A stretch of DNA of 64,000 nucleotides from Alitta virens (GCA_932294295.1 OW028582.1:35195204-35259203), one strand, 5' to 3'; numbered from the stretch's first letter, positions 37,511 through 49,679 are shown. A program made the numbers and translations. The notes: a model not told the origin generated them from the sequence alone.

Positions 37511-39444
37511 TAAAGTGAAAAGGCAGACTGGAAAAGGAGACACTAAAAGGCAATATGAAGCAAAGGAAAGTAAGGGAAGTAAAATAAACAGCAAGAGCTA
37601 GCATAAAGAATGGAAGAAGTATAGAGAGTGGAAGAGTACGAGTTCTTGTTATCAAAAGGATATTAATCTTTTAATAGTTGCTAACAGCATTGTCACAGTT
37701 TGAAAATCATCCATAGCTCTTGTCATAATCATAACATTGAAATAAGACATGGCCAAATAATTTTTTTTTCTCACAAAGAAGGCCTTTAGATTAAAGCCTT
37801 TTGAAACTACTCTCAAATGCTTGAATTATTAAGGAACTTACTATGTCTGTTTCACATTGTTCACTTCATTGTCATGCATAAGAAGACCTTCCAATTGCCC
37901 ACTGAACAATGCTTTTTTGTGAGCCATGCTTAACTATAATAGAATCAATTAAACTTTCATGTGATGTGGCACACACTCTGGTAACGCCAGGCTATTGAAG
38001 AATCATTGGTTACATTTTTTACCATTCTTTTCATTATTCAAGTGAAAAATGATGATAGACATTCAGAATAGCTTGCAGTGCCTTGCACTTTCCTTTTAAC
38101 ATACTTACAAAAGTCATTTATGTGACCTCTTGATCTGCCAGAGATACTTAGATGACAGCCAGTTCTGCTAATTACATGTTCTTGTGACCGCAACTCTGAA
38201 AGACATACAGTTACATGATTTTATTAAAATAATTCCAAGCGACTTGCAAACAAAAATTTTGCCATTTCTCAAAACAAGAATTCAATACTACAGTGGGTTC
38301 ATGTGGTGCATCATTTTTATTTATATCGTGATTTAATTGAATTGTGTAATTACTTGTCACAACATGACTTCAGTTGCATATTGTAATGTACTCTAGTTGA
38401 GGAATAACTCATGTAACATAGAGTGTAGCTTGGCAAGAGAGGGTGACTTTTAATCCAAACATATATGCAATGTATAGGTAATGTATAGGTACAAGGTAAT
38501 GTACAGCTACAGCTGGTAAACTGAATATCTTCTGTTCTACACAAGTTTATCAAGGGCCCCTTTTTCCAGGGGTCTCTTTCCTATTGGTTCTTTTTCCTTC
38601 AGTGCACATATACATGGCATCTCTCTATTGGCTTGTGCCTTGGGGTGGACAATGGCCACAACCCCTTTTCACATTTCACTTTACTTTGTTAAGTTCTGAC
38701 TTTTAAGTTGCTTTTAAGCTGGCTTGCTGAAGTTCTATTTACTATTCTAACTTTATAATTGTAACATTAATACATTCTAAATACATGATAATATGTTCCA
38801 AGATATGAGGAGCTGCTATCACAATTAATGACAGATACCACATTTTGTTTTGGATTAGGTCCAATAATCCGATACCTAATTAAAAAATGCTATCATTCAA
38901 ATTAATTAATAACAGCTGTCAGTGCATGATGGATCATTTGACTTGCACTTCTGAAACTGCTCTGGCTTGGCTTCCATTTCACCAATTAAGCTGGCTAAGG
39001 TACCAAGTTCTTTTTTCATAGGTGGCTGATTTGACATAATATAATGTTTTGGAAGAAGTAATCAGTTGAAGACTGTAGATGTAGAATTTAGACGTTTATT
39101 CAGCAGTAGATGGTAGTGTCTAGTTGAATCTCAAATCATGAACTGACAGGCTAGAAGGCCTGCTTAATTAAAGACATGCATGAGTAGAGGCTATATTTGG
39201 CTGGTACTTCCTGTTTAGAGATTAATTCATAGTATCCAGCCTATCATTTGAAATACCTAAGGTTAGGGCTTACATCTAGCTGTAGTATTTGAAACACAAC
39301 TAGCAAAGAGAAATTTTAGAAAAATAAGAGTCCTTCTTAACTTGAGGATATCCAAATTCATTAATCATTCAGTCCAGACTTACTTGAAAATTAATACTTA
39401 CTGGTGTATAGTAACTGAGCAGCCACCACAGGCTCCAGTCACGT
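37511..39444. other. Non-coding stretch
   Basis: AT-rich, with stops in all frames. No repeat partner within the window and no gene recognised. Confidence 0.45.
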
Positions 39445-39835
39445 ATGCCTCAAGATATAAGATTTCACCGCTTAATTAATTTCCATTTGTTTGAGAGACA
39501 GCTGCCATTATCACCAGCAGCCGAATAACGGAACTGCAATCAGCAGCACATAGAAGTCAATATAAATCTTCTTAGCATTTACGTAAGAAAGCAAGTATTT
39601 AAGCAGGAAAGCCCAATGGCTAGGTGCAGGTGATAATATCACAATACAAATGGATTACTGGAAATCTCAATCTCATAAGTCATAGATAATAGCGTTGACA
39701 ATGCCACACCGACATTGTAAATATGCAAATGATAGAAAGAGGGTCTTAGCATATCAAGCGCAATAAAAATTGATTGTAGCGACTATTTTTAGGAGACTGT
39801 GACCTTGGTGCTTATGGTAATAGGATTGCAACCGT
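39445..39835 (+). repeat. Duplicated non-coding block D2, copy 2
   Basis: Second copy of 34,425-34,810 in the same orientation, about 5 kb away. One octamer (ATGCAAAT) is kept and the other has become ATACAAAT. It has an extra short insertion ('agcatttacgtaagaaag') and has lost about 30 bp after the second octamer. Confidence 0.65.
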
Positions 39836-40734
39836 CATAAGTGTTGATGCTTCTCGTTCTTGGCTTTCAAGGATGGGCACAGTGTTCCTGAATAGACTTC
39901 AGGGTTTAAAAAAATGAACAAAAATTCTGTCATTGCACGATTTTAAAACATAGTCTAACCTTAATTTTAATGGAAAAAGTAAAACATTATGTTGGGAAAA
40001 TTTTAAGATATTTCAATTTTAAGTTTTTGATATTACTGGAGAGTCTATTCTACTGTGATCTACCATCATTGAAGAGAGATTTTTCCAAGAAATAGAAGCC
40101 ATCAAAATACTATCAAGGACTGTATCAAGGATTGTATTAAGGACTGTGGAATACCACAGGACCACACATAAGGATAAATAAACACATCAAGATCGACACA
40201 TATTAAGAAAATACAGATCACAGTGCTCCAAACCAATCATTTAAAGACTGTTTCCATTGATTTGTGTCATTCCTGCTGCGTCGTAACAAGGGTCCTTAGC
40301 TATGCACATTTGAGAGGAGTATATCATCTCAGCAACTTGGCAACTGCAACCTGCAGAGCAGGAAATTAGAGCCTACTGAAATTTGATCACTAGCTGATTA
40401 TATTGGTTGAGGGTCTAAATTCAAAAAATGAAACCCTATACAAAAACTTCGTATTTAAATTATGATTTCAAAGGTTATGAGCAAAGCGGTAGAATGACTC
40501 AAAAGGACTGGTAAATCTGCTTGTCAACTTCCTCTCTATATAAGTTTGTTACTTGATAATTATGCAAGATCTCTCCAGTCTAGTTCCTGCTGATCACCTA
40601 GTGGTAAAAATGTTCTTCTCAGTACTCACAAATGCACGCAGGGAGCATAAAATTTGTCAAGACCCATTGGAATCCCTGCTAAACTAAACTTAGATGGCAT
40701 GACAGGTCGGCCCAAAGTTGCCATAAGATATGGC

Positions 40735-40845
40735 TGTTTTGTCCTTCATCTCATTGCCATTGTCCCTGCCTGTCCTAATAGCCCAACAGGTGCAGAAATA
40801 CAGCGGGAGAAGCCCTAATCCACCCACCACCCACAGAGGGCTTCT
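40735..40845 (+). repeat. SINE family A body, headless
   Basis: 'cttcatctcattgccattgtccctgcctgtcctaat', 'caacaggtgcagaaatacag' and 'ccctaatccacccacc' match the family A body. No tRNA-like head precedes it. Confidence 0.65.
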
Positions 40846-41037
40846 TCTCTCTACCAACAATTTAATAATTTATGTCATTACAATAACCAATAATGGAAGT
40901 GGCTGAATAACAGGAAGAGCTCTGCAATGCTACAGCTCCCCATTGATAGGTTCAGAAAGTCCAAAGTGAATCTAGTTGTAAAGTGCAGCCCCTTGCAGCC
41001 ACTTATTAGCTGTCATATTACAGTATGACATGACCAA

Positions 41038-41350
41038 GCTGTACACTCCTCATTACACTTGCCCTAGGCAAAGGATGTACATGCATGTCAGTAGAATTAT
41101 GTTAGGTACATTGATTGTGTACTCCTCATTACACTTGCCTTAAGCAAAGGATGTACACACAGGTCAGGCATAATTATTAGGTACACTCCTCGTTACACTT
41201 GCCCTAGGCAAAGGATGTGCATGCATGTCAGTAGAATTATGTTAGGTGCATTGATTGTGTGCTCCTCGTTACACTTGCCTTTGCTATATATATATACATG
41301 TCAGATACAATTATTATATACACTCTTCATTACACTTGCCTTGAGCGTTT
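41038..41350 (+). repeat. Tandem repeat with alternating 76/64-bp units
   Basis: The phrase 'actcctcattacacttgcc' and variants starts near 41,044, 41,120, 41,184, 41,261 and 41,322. Spacings alternate about 76, 64, 77 and 61 bp, so the true period is about 140 bp made of two related halves. Each half ends with 'aaggatgtacatgcatgtcag' or 'aaggatgtacacacaggtcag'. No coding evidence. Confidence 0.8.
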
Positions 41351-41686
41351 TTGTCTGCTCTAGCAAATGCTTAGCCTTTTACACTTTGCTTGTTGTTTAA
41401 ATGTTTATATTATACAAGCACATGTCAGGTGCAATATTGTTGCACTTCAATGCACCTGCACTATGCAGGCCTCTGCTCATGTGTGACTTAAATGCAGTTT
41501 GTTGTGTGTCCTCATCATTTCATTGTATTATAAGTTGATTGAATGCTTATTTTCAATTATACATTGATTGAATGTTCATCTCTAATTGATTGGATGCTTA
41601 TTTCTAATTATTGATTTATTAGATGTTACTGATTATGATGTGATTGCATTGCCCTGTTTAGGATGCCTCACTACTGAGTCCTGAAT

Positions 41687-42100
41687 TGTGGGAGGAGCTA
41701 ACTTTCCCTCCAAAAACTTTCCCTCCAAAACTGCTGACCAAGCCAAAGTTGACACTCAGCACAATAGCCCATTGTGACTTGAGCTATAAATAGCCTCAGC
41801 ACAATGCAGAGCACTGCAGGGGGTCCTCTTCTTCTCCATTGTCTTAGCTGCCCTAATCCCTGGCAGAATTTGGAGAAAGATGCTGGTAGCAGCCCTGTTT
41901 GGGGGAGGTACCATGCAATGTGAGTGATTAATGAATTTACTGTGATGTGATTGGTTGATAATTCCCTTTCAGCCCTGCTGGGGGAAAACTTCATGAATTG
42001 TACTTTTAATACGTATACCCGTGCACCAATAAATATATCAGTCTCTTCTTGCCAGCTGAGGAAGCAATAGTACTTTTTGTGTCACTACTTATGCTTACTG
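41687..42100 (+). mobile_element. Possible solo LTR (TATA and AATAAA present)
   Basis: Starts TGTGGGAGGAGC, has TATAAATAG at about 41,785-41,793 and AATAAA at 42,028-42,033, then a short GT-rich stretch: the U3-R-U5 order of an LTR. No matching second LTR, primer-binding site or CA end can be fixed, so the right boundary is uncertain. Weak open segments follow at 42,353-42,541 and 42,591-42,824, with no recognised domain. It could also be a host promoter. Confidence 0.35.
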
Positions 42101-42830
42101 CACTATGGAACTTTGGAACTCTACACTTATTGGAACTGGAAGAACTTGTCTTACCTTATGCTGAGAAGGACTCAGTTGAAAGTCTGCATTTTCAAGTCTC
42201 TCTGACTTTATGCTGTTTACTTGGAATTAAGCAGCTTGGACTTGGAAATGTCATTATATTGGAGTCTTTAATGACATGGACTTTTACATAGTGAACTAAG
42301 GTTTAGGTGAAGTGTCCATAGATAATTTGGGCTATTGACACTGTAGCAAATATTGAACATGCTGCATGCGGCTACAGACAATATTGCCTGTGACACTATG
42401 GATGAAGAGGCACCCATTGCTGAAGGGACCATCATAAATTTGATGGAGGGGGAGGGGGGGGGGGAGCCAAAGCCAACCTTTCAGGTGCAGGTACCAGCAT
42501 TTACTCCTGGGGCCATCTTCCTGGGTAAATCTCTCTGGTGAAGGGGCTAACTTCCTTTCCTGGGTCAACCTTCCAGGTGAAGGTCAGAAGGTGCCAAGCT
42601 CCCGTGAGCTGGTGCTTCCTGGAAAGGGGCCAGTCATTCTTGTTTGGTTTTGGGCTAAATTTGTCCATAAACGAGCCAGATCACCTTCCAGGGTTGGGGC
42701 CATATGTCCAGGTGAATTGCCTGCCAACCCACTGCCATGCCACCGAAAGATGGCCCTTAACCAGAGTCTGCCTTTCTCATCCCGTTTTTATGCAGTGCCA
42801 ATATCCAAAATTGTATGTCTATGAGTTTCA
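42101..42830 (+). other. Unassigned sequence with short open segments
   Basis: A frame around 42,390-42,541 starts MDEEAPIAEGTIINLME. Another, around 42,573-42,824, follows an acceptor-like 'accttccag' and reads 'VPSSRELVLPGKGPVILVWF' and on. Both look somewhat protein-like, but I recognise neither. They may belong to the LTR-like element to the left. The right edge is cut by the Harbinger terminal repeat. Confidence 0.3.
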
Positions 42831-42879
42831 TGAAGGCCCCTTCACACATAGCCTAAATTAGACACCGGAGCATCCCGGA
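42831..42879 (+). repeat. Harbinger left terminal inverted repeat
   Basis: Matches the inverse of 50,222-50,269. Behind it, to about 43,250, lies a GC-rich subterminal zone with many ACACGA/ACACGG and TCCGG motifs. Confidence 0.8.
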
Positions 42880-43249
42880 ATGAAATTTCTTTCAATCCGG
42901 GGCGGTCCGGGCGAAAAAGTTGGAAATGTCAACAAACGAAATATTTGGCGGTGTGGACACGATGGCAAGACGGTGGCAACAAGGAGCAACACGGCCATTA
43001 CACGGATGTATATGGTCGCTACACGAATATGTACGGTTGAAACACGACTGTGCACGAGGTGCCCGGTGCACCAAGGAACGAGCCACCGATGTTGCCGGAA
43101 GTAACACGACTGTCCCGGATGAGTGCGGAGTGAACCGGGGCCTTCACGGATATACCCGACCCTTACACGATCTTACTACGGAGTTAACCGGTTTTCACCT
43201 GGATCGCTCTGAAATTGGTATTTAAACTGGCTGCGTACCACTGTCCATC

Positions 43250-43457
43250 ATTCCACTTCGGACTAATGTTTGTAGATGCTGGTAATTCTGTTTGTTTACC
43301 GTAATGACTGCTGCGTCACTGGTATTTGGGTTGTGACGTCATCGCTTTATGTGTAGCGGATCGAATGTACGAAACTCTGGGCGCGATGCCATATTGTATA
43401 CATGTGGAGTGGAATAAACGGATATTTGCAAACCCTCAAAAGGACTTCATGTTACTT
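43250..43457 (+). mobile_element. Probable 5' LTR (or its remnant) of the gypsy element
   Basis: Between the Harbinger subterminal zone and the gag start lies a stretch with AATAAA at about 43,411. It ends 'ggagacaca', followed by 'aacATGGTGGCAGCTG', a plausible primer-binding region of the TGGTGNCAG type used by many Metaviridae. No 3' LTR is present, so the LTR limits cannot be confirmed. Confidence 0.4.
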
Positions 43458-43607
43458 GACAGGAGACACAAACATGGTGGCAGCTGTACTGGAGATATAC
43501 AGCACAGTTTCGCCACGTTGGTCAGCTGTACAACCGCTTCCAAGTATCTGGTTTTTTTTTCCATAGTGTGTCTACTCGTCATCTATCCAGTTTTGTGGAC
43601 TGCAGCC

Positions 43608-44914
43608 ATGGCAGATCCAGCCCCACGATTGACGGCCCGGTTTTCTCAGCCCCAGCATTTCTCCTTCAAGACTGGCCGCAATGGAGCCAGCGTTTCGCAT
43701 GATACCGATCAGCTTCTCGATTGGATGCTGACGTTGGGGAGCGCCAGGTGGATGCTCTCCTATATGCGATGGGGGACGAAAGTGGGGACATTTTCGCTAG
43801 TTTTGGCTTATCTGCAGAAGACGCCAAGTTGTATGAAACTGTTTTGAAGAAGTTTAACGACTATTACATGCCTAAAAGAAACAGAACTTTTGAGAGACAG
43901 AAATTCTATGACGCTGTTCAATGTGCCAAGACGGTCGAAGAGTTTGAACGGGAGTTGCACCAAAGAGCTAAGTACTGTGAATTTGTCGACAAGAATAAAC
44001 AGTTGTGTGATCAGTTTATTCAGGGACTGTCAGACAAGGATTTGCAGCAGAGACTGTGTTTACAAGATAATCTAGCATATAAACTAACACTGGAAAAAGT
44101 GGTTACTGCTGCCAAGCAATCTGAACAAATAAAACATGATTTGAAAGGATGTGCCCTTACCCAAGCCGCTGATGGACTTCGTTACAAGTCAAAATTTAAG
44201 CCTTCCTCTCATCCACAAAAACAAGAAAAGGCTCATAACAAGCACCAGAAGAACAGTCGCAGTTACAGTGCTACAGCATATTGTGCAGCTCAGTCTGCCA
44301 CATCTCAGTTATCACAGGAGTTGTGTTCGAGGTGTGGTTACGATCATCAAAACAGGAGATGCCCAGCAAGTGGAAAAACTTGCAATAAGTTTCATGGCAA
44401 AGGACATTTTGCGAAGATGTGTTTAAAAAAGAAAGTACAAGAGATTACACGATCAGAGGCCCCAGATGACACAGATTTCGAGTTGGACTCTTTGGATGTG
44501 TGTCACGTTGAATACTTCATAGCTGACGTTACAGTTGATGCTATCACCAATGATGAAAATTGTAATCCATGGATGGATGACTTGTTGATTTGTGGTAGTC
44601 ATGTCATGTTTAAAGTTGACACAGGTGCAGACATTACTGTGATCAATGACGAAACGTATTCAGCTCTCAAAGAGAAACCCCCTCTGCAAACTATTCGTGC
44701 TGTTCTACATTCTCCCGGTGGGAATTTGACCGTAAAAGGCAGTTTCATTGGTGACATTCATAGGAAAGGTGAGCATTACAAGTGCAGGGTTATTGTACTC
44801 ACGGACAATTTGAGGTGTAATTTGCTTAGTCGCGGTGCATCTCAGAAACTTGGCCTAATTAGCAGGGCTGATGAAGTTGGTTTACTCAAGGTCGACCCTG
44901 TGTACATTGATTAA
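43608..44914 (+). pseudogene. Ty3/gypsy gag-protease region, frameshifted
   Basis: Gag starts at the ATG at 43,608 and shifts frame near 43,735. It then stays open from 43,721 to 44,914. Seen in order: a capsid-like segment (LLYAMGDE ... FNDYYMPKRN), a cysteine/histidine region at about 44,326-44,420 resembling paired nucleocapsid knuckles, and an aspartic protease active site DTGAD at 44,618-44,632. In the second knuckle the second cysteine is replaced by phenylalanine (CNKF instead of CNKC). The frame stops at 44,912-44,914, just as the reverse-transcriptase region begins, through a small shift. Known role: particle protein and maturation protease of a retrotransposon. This copy cannot make an intact polyprotein. 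Confidence 0.8.
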
Positions 44915-46290
44915 AGAGATGGTGCTGAACCGTTCGCTGTGCATACTGCCAGACATATTGGATACCATCTGTTGTCTAAAGTTAAAGCCGAACTTGAATG
45001 TTTGCAACAGGAAGGATTTATCGAACCTATTGAGAAACCTACAGACTGGTGTGCACCTATGGTGCCAATCATAAAAAGGTCAGGTAAAGTGCGAATATGT
45101 ACTGATTTCAAAAGACTCAATCAAAGTGTGAAAAGACCCTTCATTAATTTGCCCAATATTGATGACATTGCACCTATGTTGGTTGGAGCGACGCATTTCT
45201 CTACCATGGATGCCAACAGCAGCTTTCATCAAGTGCCTCTTGATGTAGAAAGCCGACTGCTGACAACCTTCATAACCCTTTGGGCGTTACTGTTACAAAA
45301 GATTACCAATGGGCATCAATATTGGACCTGAAGTTTTCCCACTTCAGATGCAGAAACTGCTACACGGTCTGACTGGGTGTGCCGTAATTATGGATGACAT
45401 TTTGGTCTGGTGTAAATCCCTGGAAGATCACGACCGCAACCTGGCGGCTGTGCAACAAAGAATCGATCACTATGGACTCACACTTAACAAGGAAAAAAAG
45501 CCAAATATGCAAAAGGGAAGTGAAATTCTTTGGACATTTGTTGAGTGCGGATGGCATCAGACCCAGTCCCGAGAAGGTTGAGGCCATTCTAGATATGCCA
45601 CCACCTGCAAATATTACAGAACTTGGAAGCCTATGTGGCATGATAAACTATTTGTCCAAATTCTCTGCTGGTTTAGCCACAGTCATCAAGCCGATTACTG
45701 ATCTCATGAAGGCTAGTGTTCAGTACATGTGGGGTCCACCACAGCAGTCAGCATTCACCAGAGCGATGGAGTTGATTGCTCGTTTACCGTCCTTGCAGTA
45801 CTTCAGCCTGGAACGACAGGTAGTCGTCAGCGCAGATGCCAGTAGCTATGGGTTAGGAGGAGTCTTGTTGCAGCACAAAGGTTCTGAGTTACTGCCAATC
45901 GCATTTGCTTCTACAGCAATGAGTGATACGGAAAGAAGATATTCACAGATATTCCCAGCTGTGTGGGCTTGTGAAAAATTCACCAAATACTTAGTAGGAT
46001 TGCCAGAATTTGAGTTGTGGACTGATCATAAACCCTTAGTTCCCCTCATTGCCAAAAAGACACTTGACCAATCCCCGTATGTTGTCAACGATTGCTCATG
46101 AGACTAATGAGATTCAATCTGGTTGTGAGTCACAAACCTGGTAAACAATTTGTCATTGCCGATGCTCTTTCATGCAATCTTACTCAGATTCAGGAACTGG
46201 AGTTAGTTGAGGAAGTTAAGGCACATGCAGATGCCATTTTGAGTCGCTTGCCAGTTTCTGACACTAGGATGTCCAAAATTAGGCAAGCAG
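44915..46290 (+). pseudogene. Ty3/gypsy reverse transcriptase-RNase H, degenerate
   Basis: Open pieces at 44,939-45,290, 45,309-45,530, 45,480-46,100 and 46,092-46,290 lie in different frames and must be read across at least three shifts. Recognisable are the RT N-terminal block (GKVRICTDFKRLN), motif A (FSTMDANSSFHQV), the catalytic box as IMDD (45,387-45,398), the RT thumb (LLSADGIRPSPEKV) and an RNase H-like domain (SADASSYGLGGVLL, TDHKPL). The similarity ends near 46,290 at 'VSDTRMSKIRQA', just after RNase H. No integrase, chromodomain or 3' LTR follows, so the element is truncated as well as frameshifted. The next 140 bp keep another open frame of unknown origin. Confidence 0.8.
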
Positions 46291-46448
46291 TTGGATGTGA
46301 AGTACCTGGACATGCAAGTCCAGCTACTTACTGCTGCAAAGGATATAATTCTGCAAGAAGAACAGAAACTGCAAGACGATGCAGAGAGGGCCACAACAAC
46401 AACTGATGAAGATGACTTATAACAAAATGCTGGTGCTGCATGAAGAAG

Positions 46449-47578
46449 AAGAAGAAGAAGGCGAATGTGGGTGCGACCTTGGCTTCTAAGAAGACCTCTT
46501 TATGGGCAGTATGAAAAACTGATGGCTGAATTGACTGCAGAAGATGTGGGTGGCTTCAAGAATTTCATGAGGATGGAGCCTGACTTATTTCATGAAGTTC
46601 TTGCCAGAGTGGGACCTAGGATTACAAAGCTGGCTTGAAACTGGCTATTACCTTGTGGGCAACAGCTACATGTCTCTGCAGTATGGATTTAGGGTAGCCT
46701 TCAATACCATTTCTATCCTTGTCATCGAAGTCTGCCAGGCCATCATAGACGAGTACTCAGCAGAAGTGATGCGTTGTCCTGTAACCCCCGAAGCCTGGAA
46801 AGAAGTTGCCAATGGATTCTACAACAGATGGAACTTCCCCCACTGTGTTGGCGCCATTGATGGGAAGCACATTGCCATCAGATGTCCTGGGAAGTCTGGA
46901 TCCCTTTTCTACAACTACAACGGATTTTTCTCTATTGTCCTAGGCTGTAGTTGATGCGGAATACAATTTCCTCTATGTTGACATTGGTGCCAGTGGATCA
47001 GGCTCAGATGCTGGAGTGCTTAGTCAGACAGAATTGAGGGAAGCGCTAGAAATTGGGAACATTGGATTACCTGAACCAGATAACCTGCCTAATGATGACC
47101 AACCAGTGCCTTACTTCATAGTTGGGGATGATGCCTTTGGACTGCAGACTTGGATGATGAAGCCTCTGCCTCACAGGAACATGACCATGGAAGACCGAAT
47201 TTTCAACTACAGACTTTCTAGAGCTGGACGGGTGGTAGAGAAAAGGCCTTTGAACTTTTGGCTGCCAGGTTCAGGTGTCTCCTCACAACAATGCCTCAAA
47301 GTGCTGACAGAGTGTGCACCATAACTCTTGCTTGCTGTGTGTTGCACAACCTACTGAGGCTGAATTATCCAACTGCTCAAGTGAATGCTGTGGACCAGGA
47401 AAATGCAGACATTCATGAGATCATCCCAGGTGCATGGAGGGAGAATGCCAATCTACCAGACATGGGAGATGTGTACAGAGGCAACACCAACAGAGCAGCC
47501 AAGGAAATGCGGCAATACTTGGTAAACTATGTCAACTCAGAAGCTGGAAGTGTACCATGGCAACAAGACAAGATTTGA
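46449..47578 (+). pseudogene. PIF/Harbinger transposase (HARBI1-like), frameshifted
   Basis: The N-terminal block has an Arg-run and WVRPWLLRRPLYGQYE, followed by FMRMEPDLFHEVL and VGPRITK. A DDE nuclease core follows: first Asp in GAIDGKH (about 46,850), second in IVGDDAFGL (about 47,120), Glu in SRAGRVVE (about 47,240). Then comes a C-terminal tail ending at the TGA at 47,576. The frame shifts near 46,637 (with loss of residues after RITK), 46,670, 46,940 and 47,250. The enzyme would cut and paste the element through its terminal repeats. In this family it works with a DNA-binding partner protein, here encoded convergently at 47,816-49,545. Domain order is complete but no single frame is intact. 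Confidence 0.85.
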
Positions 47579-47815
47579 AAACAACACGAATGATGTAAGT
47601 TTGAACATTTAATTATTACGAAACTTCAGACATCTGCAGCACACAAGTGCAAAAAATACACAGCATTTATTAATTGTCATGCAAACGTATGCAATACAGT
47701 TTACATGTAAAAAAAAAACATAATAATACATTGACCTGTAATTTTAAATGTATAAACTTGCTTTTAATAAAAGTTCATTGTTCGTTTGCAGGTGAACATT
47801 ACTCCGTTGTGGTAG

Positions 47816-49545
47816 TTAGAGGCGTGGGCACCAGAAAGGAGGAGTTATGGTCATCACCACCAACCATCCCCCAACACTAGTGTTCAGCAAGTAGCTGGTC
47901 AGAGAAACATCCTGAGGCGTGCTACAATCAAGTGGTGACATGGAAGGATGACCGTGCGAAGGACCTTCAGTCAACCATGCCTGACTTATGATCGCAGGAG
48001 CGAACATCTGGGCAGCAGGGCTGGAAGAATGAGCGAACATCTGGGCAGCAGGGCTGGAAGAATGATGAGGGAACATCTGCGAAGAAGGGCCGGATGAACT
48101 GCCTGTAGTAGCAGGAGCAGGGAGGACAAACTGCTGCTGATGAGGGACAGGAGGCACAAACGGATGATACTGCTGTTGATGTTGCAGTTGCTGTTGCTGT
48201 TGGTCCTGCAACTGGCGCTTGCGACGATACGCCTGCTTGAATTGCATGAGGTGCTGCAACGCTTGGGCCTGGTAATCCGACCAAGTGTCCGTGTCCATCT
48301 GCATGACCTCGTGGTATATCATGTCTGTGGACAAGCTGGCTGAGTCATTTGGCTGACTTAACTTGGTCTGCATATCCCGCTGGAGATCGGTGGCTTTTTC
48401 AATCAGCTGGAAATAGGAAAGAACACAACATTAGAGTAAGTCACATGGCAACTGCAACAGCATGTGCATTATTGACAATGTAATGAAAAAGACACATCAC
48501 GATACAGTGAACACTGGAAGTGCCAAGAAACAAAGCTACCACTTTCTACTATGGAAAAGCTACAACTTTAAACTGCAAGATTACAATTACAACTTTAAAC
48601 TGCAAGATTAAAATTACATTATCCTGATTATCACGACAACTGAAGCAGTATACTTACTTGAGTGACAGCTTGTGTAGCATATCCACCTCCACTACCTGCA
48701 AGGCTGGATGCATCACAGTCATGATGATGACGAGGCTCGTGATGACGTCTGGACGTCTTCTTGCTTGGAGGAGGGGCCCCCTTCTTGCTCCTGCTGCTGC
48801 CCTTGTAAGGCCCACCCTTGGACCTGCTGGTATCCAAATCCCTGCCACCATCATCCGAAGTATCCACAATGACCTCAGCATCAGAAGTGTCATCATCCTC
48901 AGTGGTACCTCTGTTGCTGGTGGATGCGCTTTTGGCCGATAAGCTGTGGGAAAGCTGCCCACCTTTCTTCCTTTTCCCAGGATCAACCCTCTTGATGTGC
49001 CTTTCCAGATAGCCAAAATTTGCCATGATCCAGTTGTCCCGGTCTGTGAGGATTCTGGCGGCCCCACCAGAAGGCTTCTTGCTTGGATCAGTAAGCTTCC
49101 CCACTGATGTCCGCATGGAGTCGATCCACGTCTTCAGCTGCTGGGCTGTACAACACAGCTCCTTCGCCTTCTGGTCGATTATTCAGGATTTTATATCTAT
49201 CCGCTTGTATTGAGCAAGACGCCGGTTGTAGAGCATCTCCTGGGAACGGTACCAGTCAGCCACATCTTGTTCCTGGTCTTCTGTCAGGTTCAGGGGTTCT
49301 TTCTTGTGCCTCTTCGCTTTTGCTGCAGGTGGCGGTGGAGCTGCAGCAGCAGTTACTGCAGGTTCAGCAGGTACTTCATCAGCAGCAGGTACAAGTGGCC
49401 CAGGTAAATCCGGCATGCCTTGTGGACTTTGCTGTCTTGAAACCGTAGAGGTATTACTTCCTGCATCTTCTTCAACAGTAGGTGCAGGTTCCTCTTGCAC
49501 AACAGTCTTCTTGGGAGCCCTCCCTTTTCCTCTCCTAGGTGGCAT
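47816..49545 (-). pseudogene. Harbinger-associated MADF DNA-binding protein, one in-frame stop
   Basis: Exon 1 runs from the ATG at 49,545 to 48,658, with donor GTAAGT. Exon 2 runs from 48,406 (acceptor TTTCCAG) to the stop at 47,816. They join in phase to 492 codons. Residues about 90-150 match a MADF/Myb-like domain (DVADWYRSQEMLYNRRL ... LKTWIDSMRTSVGKL). It is followed by a Ser/Asp-rich acidic zone, a Lys/His-rich zone, and a Gln/Pro/Ser-rich tail with a short tandem 'SSPAAQMFA' repeat. A TGA at codon 121 (49,183-49,185) interrupts the MADF domain in otherwise intact frame. It looks like a CGA to TGA change. By analogy with Harbinger Myb-like proteins it would guide the transposase to the element ends and the nucleus. 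Confidence 0.8.
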
Positions 49546-49679
49546 GGTGGTTATTCAATTCAAAGCAACGGCAGTAGTAGCAAGGCTTTAGTAGATTTCA
49601 GCAATCCAGAAGGTAATATCCAGAAGAAGTGGTCGATAAATCAATTAATTCGATGATCAACGATGAACAGCGTGTGATG

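Noticed and set aside
43326..43847. 173-codon open frame at the gypsy left end
   Set aside because: It runs through the LTR and leader into gag; only its last part is gag sequence, and the true gag start is 43,608.
48140..49591. Several plus-strand open frames opposite the MADF gene
   Set aside because: They are antisense shadows of the GC-rich, Ser/Gln/Pro-rich minus-strand coding exons.
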